Below, in pieces: positions 35,464-43,639 of a DNA stretch of 64,000 nt; within the stretch, counting starts at the first letter, position 1, and every line of letters starts with the position of its first letter. A program made the translations under genes and the position numbers. Source of the stretch: Nucisporomicrobium flavum. Its GTDB lineage: Bacteria; Actinomycetota; Actinomycetes; Mycobacteriales; Micromonosporaceae. The notes beneath the pieces are model-generated. The model saw only the letters and a list, made by a program, of their open reading frames with translations. It did no database searches and was not told where the DNA came from. The stretch lies in NCBI RefSeq assembly GCF_016464385.1, contig NZ_JADMLH010000006.1, positions 1 to 64,000 of the forward strand, given 5' to 3'.

Positions 35464-36085
35464 CGACCACGGCTGGGTCGTGGACCCCGGCGTGCACATC
35501 GGCTACCCGGCCGCCCGCCGCACCGGCCGCTCCCTGCAGCTCGGCGGTGACGCGCGGCTGCGCAGCGGCACCGTCGTGTACGACGGCTCCCGGATCGGCG
35601 CGCACTTCGAGACCGGCCACGGCGTGGTCGTCCGCGAGGACTGCGTGATCGGCGAGCACGTCAGCGTCTGGAGCAACAGCGTCGTCGACTACGGCTGCCG
35701 GATCGGCAACCAGGTGAAGATCCACGCGAACTGCTACGTCGCCCAGTTCACGTGGCTGGAGGACGACGCGTTCCTGGCGCCGGGCGTGACCATCGCCAAC
35801 GACCTCTATCCCGGCGACGAGAAGTCGGCGCGGCTGATGACCGGGCCGCACATCGGTATGGGCGCGCAGATCGGTGTCAACGTGACCATCCTGCCCTTCG
35901 TGCACATCGGGGCCGGGGCGATGATCGGGTCCGGCTCGGTGGTGACGCGCAACATCCCGGCGGGGATGGTCGCGTACGGCAATCCGGCCGTCCCGCACCG
36001 GCGCGTCGCCGACCTGCCCGGCATCGAGGACCGGGTGACGTCCATCGTGGACGCGCCCGCCGCCCGGTCGGAGCACCGGTCGTGA
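35447..36085 (+). CDS. Left-handed beta-helix acetyltransferase (WlbB/WbpD-like)
   Basis: A 212-residue hexapeptide-repeat transferase: imperfect repeats such as VVREDCVIGEHVSVWSNSVVD, IGAGAMIGSGSVVTRNIPAG and the closing YGNPA are classic for this fold. In this operon it should acetylate the newly made amino group, giving a 2,3-diacetamido sugar. It starts with GTG inside the end of the aminotransferase gene (17-bp overlap) and its stop overlaps the next start (GTGA), so translation is coupled. The first 25 residues are less typical of the family. Confidence 0.82.
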   Translation: MLRASDDHGWVVDPGVHIGYPAARRTGRSLQLGGDARLRSGTVVYDGSRIGAHFETGHGVVVREDCVIGEHVSVWSNSVVDYGCRIGNQVKIHANCYVAQFTWLEDDAFLAPGVTIANDLYPGDEKSARLMTGPHIGMGAQIGVNVTILPFVHIGAGAMIGSGSVVTRNIPAGMVAYGNPAVPHRRVADLPGIEDRVTSIVDAPAARSEHRS

Positions 36086-36699
36086 GCGCGCTCGTCAAAC
36101 GCGTCCTCGACGTGGTGCTGGCGGCCACCGGGCTGCTCCTGCTGACGCCGCTGCTGGCCGTCGTCTGGGTGGCGGTACGGCTCACGTCGCCCGGGCCGGC
36201 GGTGTTCCGGCAGGAACGGCTGGGCCGCGACGAGAAGCCGTTCACCATGTACAAGTTCCGCTCGATGACCGCCGGTGCCGCGGACGGGGCGCACCGGGCG
36301 TACGTGCGGGCCATGCTGACCGGCGCCGAGCCGCGTCAGGGCGATTCGGGGCTGTACAAGCTGGAACGGGACCCGCGGGTGACCCGGGTCGGCGGATGGC
36401 TGCGCCGGACCAGCCTGGACGAGCTGCCGCAGCTGGTGAACGTGCTGCGCGGGGACATGTCGCTGGTGGGCCCCCGTCCGGTGCTCGCGTGGGAGGCCGA
36501 GCTGTTCACCGCGCAGCAGCGCACCCGGTTCGCCGCCCGGCCGGGCCTGACCGGCCTCTGGCAGGTGAGCGGCCGAGCGCGGCTCACCATGCCGCAGGCC
36601 CTCGCCCTCGACGTGGAATACGTCCGCCGCCAGAGCCTGTGGCTCGACCTGACGATCCTGGCCCGGACCCTGCCCGCCCTGCGCCGCGGCACCGCCTGA
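36082..36699 (+). CDS. Small phosphoglycosyl transferase (initiating sugar transferase)
   Basis: A 205-residue bacterial sugar transferase consisting of just the catalytic core with one N-terminal re-entrant membrane helix (VLDVVLAATGLLLLTPLLAV), like PglC or WlbG. Motifs: LGRDEKPFTMYKFRSM (basic and acidic residues of the active site), TRVGGWLRRTSLDELPQL, DMSLVGPRP and RPGLTGLWQVSGR. It transfers the first sugar-1-phosphate to undecaprenyl phosphate at the cytoplasmic face and so starts the repeat unit. GTG start, overlapping the previous stop; its TGA overlaps the next ATG. Confidence 0.9.
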   Translation: MSALVKRVLDVVLAATGLLLLTPLLAVVWVAVRLTSPGPAVFRQERLGRDEKPFTMYKFRSMTAGAADGAHRAYVRAMLTGAEPRQGDSGLYKLERDPRVTRVGGWLRRTSLDELPQLVNVLRGDMSLVGPRPVLAWEAELFTAQQRTRFAARPGLTGLWQVSGRARLTMPQALALDVEYVRRQSLWLDLTILARTLPALRRGTA

Positions 36700-39698
36700 T
36701 GAGCACGGCCGTCGACGCCCCGGACGCCCGGCTCGCCGCGCCGGTCGAGGCGGTCGGCGACTCGATGACCGTCGCGGCGTGGACGGTGGTCAGCCGGGTC
36801 ACCGGGGTGGTACGCGGCGTCGTGGTCGCCGCCGTGCTCGGCGTGACCGTCTTCGCGAACACGTACCAGTTCACCAACTCCCTGCCCAACCTCGTGTTCT
36901 ACGGCCTGCTCGGCGGCTCGATGCTGTCGTCGCTGCTCATCCCGGCGCTCGTCGCGCACGTGGACAGCGGGGACCGCCGGGCCGCCGAGCGGGTCGCGGG
37001 CGGCTTCCTCGGCATGATCGCCGCCGGGGCGGCGGTCGCCGTGCCGCTGGCCGCGCTCGCCGCTCCCGGCGCGTTGCACCTCGCCCATGTCGGCGGTCAG
37101 GGCACGACGGCCGTGCTGCTCGTGCTGATGCTGCTGCCGCAGATCCCGCTGTACGGCCTGGTCGCCACGGCCGGCGCGGCGATGAACGCACACGGCCGGT
37201 TCGCGCTCGCCGCGGCCGCGCCCGCGTTGGAGAACGTCGGCACGGTCGTCGTCCTGGCGGTGGTGGCCCTGCGCTACCCGGGTATCGGCAACCTCGCGCA
37301 GGCCCCGCCCGGCGCGCTGCTCCTGCTGGGTCTCGGCACGACCGGGGCGGTCGCCGCGCACGCCGCCGCCCAGTGGTACGGCGCCCGCCGCGCCGGCGTG
37401 CGCCTGCGTCCCCGGGCGGGCTGGCGGGATCCCGAGGTACGCCGGGTGCTGTCCCGGGCCGCGCCGTCGCTGCTGCAGGCCGCGCTGGCCGCCGTCCAGT
37501 TGCTCGTGCTGCTCGTGCTCGCCAACCGGGTGCCGGGCGGAGTGGTCGCGTTCCAGCTGGCGATGAACTTCTACTTCCTGCCGATCGCGCTCGGAGCGAC
37601 CCCGGTGGCGCTCGCGCTCGCCCCGCGGCTGGCGCGGATGACCGGCCCGGGCGGCCTCCCGATGTTCCGGGACACCTTCCTGCGCGGGCTCGCGTTCGCG
37701 CTGTTCATCGCCGCGCCCGCGGCCGCCGGGTACTTCGCGATCGCGGGCCCGATCTCACGGGCGATGGCGTACGGCGGCTTCGGCACCGACACCGGCGCCG
37801 GGCTCATCGCGGCGGCCGTGGCGGCGCTGTCCGCGGGGGTGGCCGGAGAGGCGGCGTTCCTCGTGGCGACGTACGCCTGCTACGCCCGCGGGGACACCCG
37901 CACGCCGCTGCGGGCCATGCTGCTGCAGCTCGCGGTGTGCCTGGCGATCGCCGCGGCGGCCCCGTTCGCCGAGGGCGCGGCGGTGCTGACCGTGCTGGGC
38001 GCCGCGATGTCCGCGGGCGCGGTGACCGGCGCGGCCTTCCTGGTGCACCGCCTGCTCGGCGCGTTGCCGCCGGGCGAGGAGCGGCTGTTCCCGCCGCTGC
38101 TGCGGATCGCCGGGTTCGCCGTCGTCATGGCGGCGCCCGCGCACGCCGTGGGAATCTTCGTCACCGCGCACGCCGGCGGCCTGCTCGGCGTCTTCTCGGC
38201 GGGCGTGATCGGTGGTGCTGTCTACCTGGGATTCCAGGTCTGGTCGGGCGCCCCGGAGCTCACGTGGGTCACCGGTTCATTGCGCGGCAGGCTCCCGCGG
38301 CTGGTGCGGCGCGGGCGGGTGGGACGCGCGGCGGTCCAGGTGCTTCTGCTGGCGGCGTGCGCCGCGCTCGGGGCCCTGCTCGGACGGGAGCCGCTGCTGG
38401 CGGTCGCGGTGCTCGCCCTCGTAGGCCTCGGTACGTGGATCGTGCTGCGGCCGGCCGTGGCGGCGTACCTGATCATCGCCTTGACCCCGCTCACCGCCGG
38501 CATCGACCGCGGGACGCTCCTGCCGGTCCTGCGGCCCAACGAGGCGCTCGCCCTGTGCTGCGGCGCCGCGCTGCTCCTGCGGTACCTGCTGACCGTGCGC
38601 TCCGGTGCGGTCCGCCTGCTGCGCATCGACCGCCTCGACGTCGCGCTGCTGGGCCTGGCGGTGTGCAGCTCGGTGGTGCCGCTGCTGATGATGCTGGCCC
38701 GCCGCCGGGAGATCACCGCCGACGACCTGCAGCACGCGATCGTGCTGTGGAAGTACCTCGGCGTGTACCTCATCGTGCGGTTCAGCGTCCGGGACGCGCG
38801 GCAGGCGTACCGGTGCCTGGCGCTGTCCATGGCGGCCGCGGTGGTGGTCTGCGTGGTCGGCATCCTGCAGTCGCTGAACCTGTTCGGGGTGCCGCGGCTG
38901 CTCGGCACGCTGTGGGCGCCGTTCGGCGTCGAGCGGACCCTCGCCATCGGCCGCGGCAGCTCCACCCTGGCCCTCGCCGCGGCCGTGGCCGACCTGGCCG
39001 TGCTCAACCTGGCTCTTGCGGTGGGGCTGCTGCTGCACGGCTCCCGCCACCGGATGCTGCTGGCCGGCGTCGCGACGGTGTGCACGCTCGGCGCGCTCGG
39101 TGCCGGCGAATTCTCCACGATCCTCGGCCTGGTGGTGGCGCTGGTGACGCTTGTCGTCGTGTCACGGGCCACCCGGCTGGCCGCGTACGCGCTGCCGCTG
39201 CTGGGCGTCGCGGCGGCGGCGATGTGGCCGGTCATCGAAACCCGGCTCGCCGGCTTCCAGAGCGCCTCCGGGCTGCCCGAGAGCTGGATCGTGCGCTACC
39301 ACAACCTGAGCACGTACTTCCTGCCGGACCTCGGTGCGCACGGCAACTGGCTGCTGGGCGTCCGGCCGGCGGCGCGGGTGCCGGCGGCGCACGAGGAGTT
39401 CGGCTGGGTGTGGATCGAGAGCGGCTACGTGTGGCTGCTCTGGGGCGGCGGGATCCCGCTGCTCGCGGCGTACGCGTGGTTCGTGGTGGTGACCGTGCGG
39501 CGCGGCGCCGCGGCGGCCCGCGCGGGCACCGGGCCGGCCGCGACCGTGGGCCTGGCCGTGGCGGCGGTCGTGTCAGCCGGCGTCGTCCTGATGATCTTCG
39601 ATCCGCATCTGACCTACCGGGGCGCGGCCGACGCCCTGTTCGGCCTGCTGGCGCTGCTGCGGGTCCTGGAACAACCTGAGGAGCGGGTGGATTCATGA
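36699..39698 (+). CDS. Fusion of a MurJ/Wzx-like lipid flippase with an O-antigen-polymerase-like module
   Basis: A 999-residue polytopic membrane protein. Residues about 20-520 look like the MviN/MurJ lipid II flippase family, with VVSRVTGVVRGVVVAAVLG, FANTYQFTNSLPN, LLGGSMLSSLLIPAL and about 13-14 helices. After a basic linker (about 525-545, RLPRLVRRGRVGR) a second polytopic domain (about 550-999) resembles the O-antigen ligase/polymerase family: a large outer loop (about 850-910) with WIVRYHNLSTYFLPDL is flanked by helices and ends in a typical short tail. In one chain it would flip lipid-linked repeat units and polymerise them. Coupled to the previous gene (TGATG) and overlapping the next by 4 bp. 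Both module assignments are by pattern only. Confidence 0.7.
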   Translation: MSTAVDAPDARLAAPVEAVGDSMTVAAWTVVSRVTGVVRGVVVAAVLGVTVFANTYQFTNSLPNLVFYGLLGGSMLSSLLIPALVAHVDSGDRRAAERVAGGFLGMIAAGAAVAVPLAALAAPGALHLAHVGGQGTTAVLLVLMLLPQIPLYGLVATAGAAMNAHGRFALAAAAPALENVGTVVVLAVVALRYPGIGNLAQAPPGALLLLGLGTTGAVAAHAAAQWYGARRAGVRLRPRAGWRDPEVRRVLSRAAPSLLQAALAAVQLLVLLVLANRVPGGVVAFQLAMNFYFLPIALGATPVALALAPRLARMTGPGGLPMFRDTFLRGLAFALFIAAPAAAGYFAIAGPISRAMAYGGFGTDTGAGLIAAAVAALSAGVAGEAAFLVATYACYARGDTRTPLRAMLLQLAVCLAIAAAAPFAEGAAVLTVLGAAMSAGAVTGAAFLVHRLLGALPPGEERLFPPLLRIAGFAVVMAAPAHAVGIFVTAHAGGLLGVFSAGVIGGAVYLGFQVWSGAPELTWVTGSLRGRLPRLVRRGRVGRAAVQVLLLAACAALGALLGREPLLAVAVLALVGLGTWIVLRPAVAAYLIIALTPLTAGIDRGTLLPVLRPNEALALCCGAALLLRYLLTVRSGAVRLLRIDRLDVALLGLAVCSSVVPLLMMLARRREITADDLQHAIVLWKYLGVYLIVRFSVRDARQAYRCLALSMAAAVVVCVVGILQSLNLFGVPRLLGTLWAPFGVERTLAIGRGSSTLALAAAVADLAVLNLALAVGLLLHGSRHRMLLAGVATVCTLGALGAGEFSTILGLVVALVTLVVVSRATRLAAYALPLLGVAAAAMWPVIETRLAGFQSASGLPESWIVRYHNLSTYFLPDLGAHGNWLLGVRPAARVPAAHEEFGWVWIESGYVWLLWGGGIPLLAAYAWFVVVTVRRGAAAARAGTGPAATVGLAVAAVVSAGVVLMIFDPHLTYRGAADALFGLLALLRVLEQPEERVDS

Positions 39699-40885
39699 GC
39701 CGACCGATCCGGGTCCTGCTGATGGTGGAGAACGTGGCGCTCGCGCGCGACCACCGGCTGCGCAAGCACGCCGCCGCTCTGGTCGCCGCCGGGCTGTCCG
39801 TCACCGTCGTCTGCCGCCGCGACCCCGGCAACCGCGGCGTACCCGGCGTGCGGGTGTTCGACTACCCGCCGCCGCGCGACGGCACGAGCAAGCTCGGGTT
39901 CGCCCGGGAGTACCTGTACTCGCTGCTGATGGCCGCCGCGCTGACCGTACGGGCCATGCTCGCCGGGGGCGTGGACGTCGTGCAGATCTCCAGTACGCCG
40001 GACCTCGCGTTCGTGCTGGCGGTGCCGCTGCGGCTGCTCGGCCGTACGGTCGTGTTCGACTTCAAGGACCTGTCCCCCGAGATGTACGCGGCCCGCTACG
40101 GCACCCGCGAGGGCCTGATGTACGCGCTCCTGCAACGCTTCGAGCACGCGAGCCTACGGACGGCCGATCACGTCGTCGCGGTCAACGCGTCCGTCCGCGA
40201 GGTGGCGATGCGCCGGGGTGGCGTACCGGCGACCGGCATCACGGTGGTGGGCAACGGCCCGCCGCTGGCCGCTCTGACCGCGCGGACGCCCGACCCGGCG
40301 TTGCGCCGCGGCCACGAGCACCTGTGCGTGCTGGCCGGGATGATGGGCCCGCAGGACAGCATCCACCTCGCCGTGGAGGCGGTCGCCCGGGTCGTGCACG
40401 AACGGGGGCGGACGGACACCGCGTTCACCTTCATCGGCGCCGGCGACGCGGTGCCCGACCTGCGGCGGCTGGCCACGCGGCTGGGGCTCAACCCCTGGGT
40501 GACGTTCCCGGGCTGGGTGGAGCAGGAGCGACTCTTCGATCACCTCGCCACCGCCGACCTCGGCCTCGAGCCGAACCTCGAGGACTTCGTCACGCCGGTG
40601 AAGGCGCTGGAGTACATGGCGTTCGGCCTGCCGTTCGTGGCCTTCGACGTGGCCGAGACCCGGCTGGTCGCCGAGGGCGCGGCCGAGCTGGCCCCGCCCG
40701 GCGACGTGGCGGCGTTCGCCGCGCTGATCGACGGCCTGCTGGCCGATCCGGCCCGGCGCGCGGCGCTCGGCGCGACCGGCCGGCGGGTCGTGTCGGAGTC
40801 GCTGGCCTGGGAGCACCAGGCGCGGCGCTACCTGACGGTCTTCGAGGTCCCGCGCGCCGGCCGGCGTGCGCAGGTGCGGGCATGA
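39695..40885 (+). CDS. GT4-type glycosyltransferase
   Basis: A 396-residue cytoplasmic glycosyltransferase of GT-B fold. N-terminal MVENVALARDHRLRKHAAAL, a central FDFKDLSPEMY and NASVREVAMRRG, and the GT4 C-terminal donor site with FVTPVKALEYMAFGLPFVAFD (E-x7-E-like). The nucleotide-sugar donor is unknown. It is the only dedicated glycosyltransferase in the operon, so it would add the second sugar to the primed carrier unless others are encoded elsewhere. Its start overlaps the fusion-gene stop (ATGA), and its stop overlaps the next gene in the same way. Confidence 0.85.
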   Translation: MSRPIRVLLMVENVALARDHRLRKHAAALVAAGLSVTVVCRRDPGNRGVPGVRVFDYPPPRDGTSKLGFAREYLYSLLMAAALTVRAMLAGGVDVVQISSTPDLAFVLAVPLRLLGRTVVFDFKDLSPEMYAARYGTREGLMYALLQRFEHASLRTADHVVAVNASVREVAMRRGGVPATGITVVGNGPPLAALTARTPDPALRRGHEHLCVLAGMMGPQDSIHLAVEAVARVVHERGRTDTAFTFIGAGDAVPDLRRLATRLGLNPWVTFPGWVEQERLFDHLATADLGLEPNLEDFVTPVKALEYMAFGLPFVAFDVAETRLVAEGAAELAPPGDVAAFAALIDGLLADPARRAALGATGRRVVSESLAWEHQARRYLTVFEVPRAGRRAQVRA

Positions 40886-42366
40886 GCGGGGGCGGTTCGG
40901 CGCGGCTGATCCGCGTGCACGGGTGGTGGATCCTGCTGGTGACCGTGCTGGTCACGGCCGCGGCCTACGCGGTGGGCACGACCGCGCCGCGTGAGTTCCG
41001 GGCTGCGGCGATCGTCGTGGTGGAGCCCCGGGTACGGGCGAACACCACGCCGGTCCCGCCGGACATGGGTACGGAGAAGCAGCTCGCCCAGTCCGGGCTG
41101 GTCGTCGACCCGGCGGCCCGGCGGCTCGGGGTGGACCCGGGGCACCTGGCCGGCGGGCTGTCGGTCAGCGTCGCGCCGGACGCCGACGTGCTCACGTTCG
41201 CGTACACCGACGGGGACGCGCTGACCGCCCAGCGGCGGGCGCAGGCGCTGGCGGAGGCGTACGTCGACTACCGCAACGCCGACGACGGGCCGGGCGGCGG
41301 CCCCGCGCCCACCCAGCGCGCCACGCTGGTGACCGACGCCGCGCTGCCCGGCGCGCCGGTGCGGCGGCCGGTCACCGTCGATCTCGGGCTCGGCCTGCTG
41401 CTCGGGCTGCTCCTGGGCGCCGGGACCGCCCTCGTCCGCGACCGGCTCAGCGACCGGCTGCGCGGCCGCGACGACTTCGCCCGGCTGCTCGGCGGTCCGG
41501 TCCTGGCCGGGGTCCCCCGGGAGCGGCGCCGGCGCGGCGAGGACCCGGGGCGGCCGGTGCTGCTGCGGGCGCCGCACTCACCGGCCGCCGAGGCGTACCG
41601 GTATCTGCGGTCCCGCCTGCAGCCGCTGCTGGGTGACAACACCACCGTGCTCGTCACCAGCGCGGACGGGCGGGAGGGCCGGACGACGGCCGCGGCGAAC
41701 CTGGCGACCGCCCTCGCCCAGTCGGGCCGGGGCGTCATCCTGGTCGACGCCGACCTGTGCCGCCCCCGGGTCGCCGCCGCGTTCGGGCTCGGCGACCATC
41801 CCGGGCTGTGCGACGTGCTGGCCCGGGACGTGCCGGTCGGGGAGGCGCTGCGGCACGGCCCGGTGCCGCGGCTGCGGCTGCTCACCGCGGGGCAGCGGGC
41901 GCCGGGCGCGGCCGACCTGCTCGGCAGTGCGCGGCTGCCGCAGGTCCTGCGGACGCTGCGCGGCTGGTGCGATGTCGTGGTGCTGGACTGCTCCCCCGTG
42001 CTCGCCGTCTCGGACGCCATCGTGCTCGCGCAGCTGTGCGACCACGTCGTGCTCGTCGGGGACCTGCGCCGCTCCACGCGGGGGTCCGTGGCCCGCGCGG
42101 TGGCCGAGCTGTCCCGGGGCCGGCTGCTGGGCATCCTGCTCAACGCGCCGCGCGGCCGCGGTGCGCCGGCCCCGCGCGGGGACGACCCGGCGCCGGTGCC
42201 GCCGGGCCTGCCCGCCGTGGGCTCCGCCCCGGTCGCGCCGACCTCACCCGCCTCGGCGGCCCCGGTCCCGGCAGCGCCGGTATCGGCGACGCCGGTCTCG
42301 CCGGCGCGCGCGTCGACGCTTTACGGTTCGGCGGTCTCCGACAACGGCCGTCAGCCGCCGCCCTGA
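40882..42366 (+). CDS. Wzz/BY-kinase-like chain-length protein with altered Walker A
   Basis: A 494-residue protein with a Wzz-type N-terminus (two membrane helices at about 12-32 and 172-192 with a short outer loop) fused to a cytoplasmic BY-kinase/ParA-like ATPase. Walker A' (VILVDADLCRPR) and Walker B (VVVLDCSP) are intact, but Walker A near residue 260 reads GREGRTTAAANL, with Arg where the catalytic Lys of GKT/GKS is expected (codon CGG). The C-terminal tail (about 430-494) is Pro/Ala-rich and has only one Tyr (STLYGSAV), not a Tyr cluster. It may therefore be a chain-length regulator with reduced or no kinase activity. Start overlaps the previous stop; its 3' end overlaps the convergent GH5 gene by 16 bp. 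Confidence 0.82.
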   Translation: MSGGGSARLIRVHGWWILLVTVLVTAAAYAVGTTAPREFRAAAIVVVEPRVRANTTPVPPDMGTEKQLAQSGLVVDPAARRLGVDPGHLAGGLSVSVAPDADVLTFAYTDGDALTAQRRAQALAEAYVDYRNADDGPGGGPAPTQRATLVTDAALPGAPVRRPVTVDLGLGLLLGLLLGAGTALVRDRLSDRLRGRDDFARLLGGPVLAGVPRERRRRGEDPGRPVLLRAPHSPAAEAYRYLRSRLQPLLGDNTTVLVTSADGREGRTTAAANLATALAQSGRGVILVDADLCRPRVAAAFGLGDHPGLCDVLARDVPVGEALRHGPVPRLRLLTAGQRAPGAADLLGSARLPQVLRTLRGWCDVVVLDCSPVLAVSDAIVLAQLCDHVVLVGDLRRSTRGSVARAVAELSRGRLLGILLNAPRGRGAPAPRGDDPAPVPPGLPAVGSAPVAPTSPASAAPVPAAPVSATPVSPARASTLYGSAVSDNGRQPPP

Positions 42367-43496
42367 GACGCGGCGAGCCGGCGTCGCAGCCCCACACCCC
42401 ACGCCGTCGGCTCGCCGCCCCAATCGCGCACCAGCGCCCAGCAGTCCGGCCACGGGTTCCAGCTCCAGGCGGCGTACCCGGCGCCGTGCGCGTCGAGCCA
42501 GTCCAGGGTCGAGTCGGCGAACCCGCCGTCGCGGACCGCCGAGCGGGGGCAGGACGCGTCGACGCCCGCGGAGCCCACCGCGAGGGTCGGGCCGACCTCC
42601 CCGGCGACCAGCGGCACCTGCCGGGCGATCGGCGCCAGCACGCGGTCATAACACGCGACGGCGGCGCAGGAGGTGTTGAACGAGTACGCGTGGAACGACG
42701 CCCCGACCTGCCCCAACGGGTCGTCCGGGCGGTACGCGAGCCACCCGGTCAGGCTCTCCGCCCAGTGGATCCCGCCGGCCAGCACGGGCTGCCGCGAGCC
42801 CGTGGCGCGGACGGCGGCGATCAGCTCGGTCATGCCGGCGGCCACGTACGGCTGCCCGGTGTTGACCGACGTCAGCGTGCAGCCGCCGTCCCGCCAGCAC
42901 CGCCAGGCGCGGTCGCCGTCCGGGTCGCCGTACGGGAACGGCTCGTTGAAGAGGTCGAACACGACGGCCGCGGCCGGGAACGTGGCGGCGACCGACCGCC
43001 AGAACCCGGGGCTGTGGTCGCGGTCGGGCATCGGCTCCTGCTCGCGGGGCACGCCGTCGCCGGGGGCGCTGCGGTGCAGGTCGAGCACCGCCACGAGGCC
43101 GGCGTCGTTGAGCCGCTCGACGAACGTCCGCACCGCCGACCGGTACGCCTCGCCCGCGTACTCCGCCGGCACCGAGGGGAGCCCCAGCCAGCACTGCTCG
43201 TTGAGGGGCACCCGTACGGCCCGGGCACCCCAGTGCCGCATCGCCGCCACGACCCGCGCCGAGGGCGGCCCGCCGTCCGGGGTGTCGAAGAAGCCGTCGC
43301 CCTCGACGCACGCGTACTCGGCGCCGGAGTGGTTGAACCCGCGCAGCGGCACCTCGCGGCCGTCCGCGCCGACGAACCGGTTGCCGTCGACCCGCAGCGG
43401 GGTGGCCCGCCCGCCCCGGCCGGGGTCCGCGTCGCCGGAGCCGCACCCGGCGAGCCCGGTCAGCAGGAGGACCGCCAGGGCGGCCACCAGTCGCAC
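42351..43496 (-). CDS. GH5-family glycoside hydrolase lipoprotein
   Basis: A 381-residue lipoprotein (lipobox LAGC near residue 18) with a cellulase-type (beta/alpha)8 barrel. The GH5 acid/base glutamate is in VVFDLFNEPFPYG and the nucleophile glutamate in PLVAGEVGP; the conserved Arg, His and Trp (VRVPLNEQCW, FHAYSFN, AAWSWNPW) are present. It would cut beta-linked glycans outside the cell. The GTG at 43496 gives a short lipoprotein signal; a TTG at 43535 has no binding site. Facing the polysaccharide operon, it may trim or remodel its product, as glycosidases often do in such loci, but an independent role is possible. Confidence 0.82.
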   Translation of the reverse strand: MRLVAALAVLLLTGLAGCGSGDADPGRGGRATPLRVDGNRFVGADGREVPLRGFNHSGAEYACVEGDGFFDTPDGGPPSARVVAAMRHWGARAVRVPLNEQCWLGLPSVPAEYAGEAYRSAVRTFVERLNDAGLVAVLDLHRSAPGDGVPREQEPMPDRDHSPGFWRSVAATFPAAAVVFDLFNEPFPYGDPDGDRAWRCWRDGGCTLTSVNTGQPYVAAGMTELIAAVRATGSRQPVLAGGIHWAESLTGWLAYRPDDPLGQVGASFHAYSFNTSCAAVACYDRVLAPIARQVPLVAGEVGPTLAVGSAGVDASCPRSAVRDGGFADSTLDWLDAHGAGYAAWSWNPWPDCWALVRDWGGEPTAWGVGLRRRLAASQGGG

Positions 43497-43639
43497 CCCT
43501 GCAGTCTCGCGTACGCCGGAGCGGGCGCGGGACAACCAGACAGGTGCTTGACACCGCCTTCAGGGTGGCTTGAGGTTCGCCGCCGATCACCTCATCACCG
43601 GCGCCGCTGGGGCTGCCGACGAACGGAAGATGAGGGACG

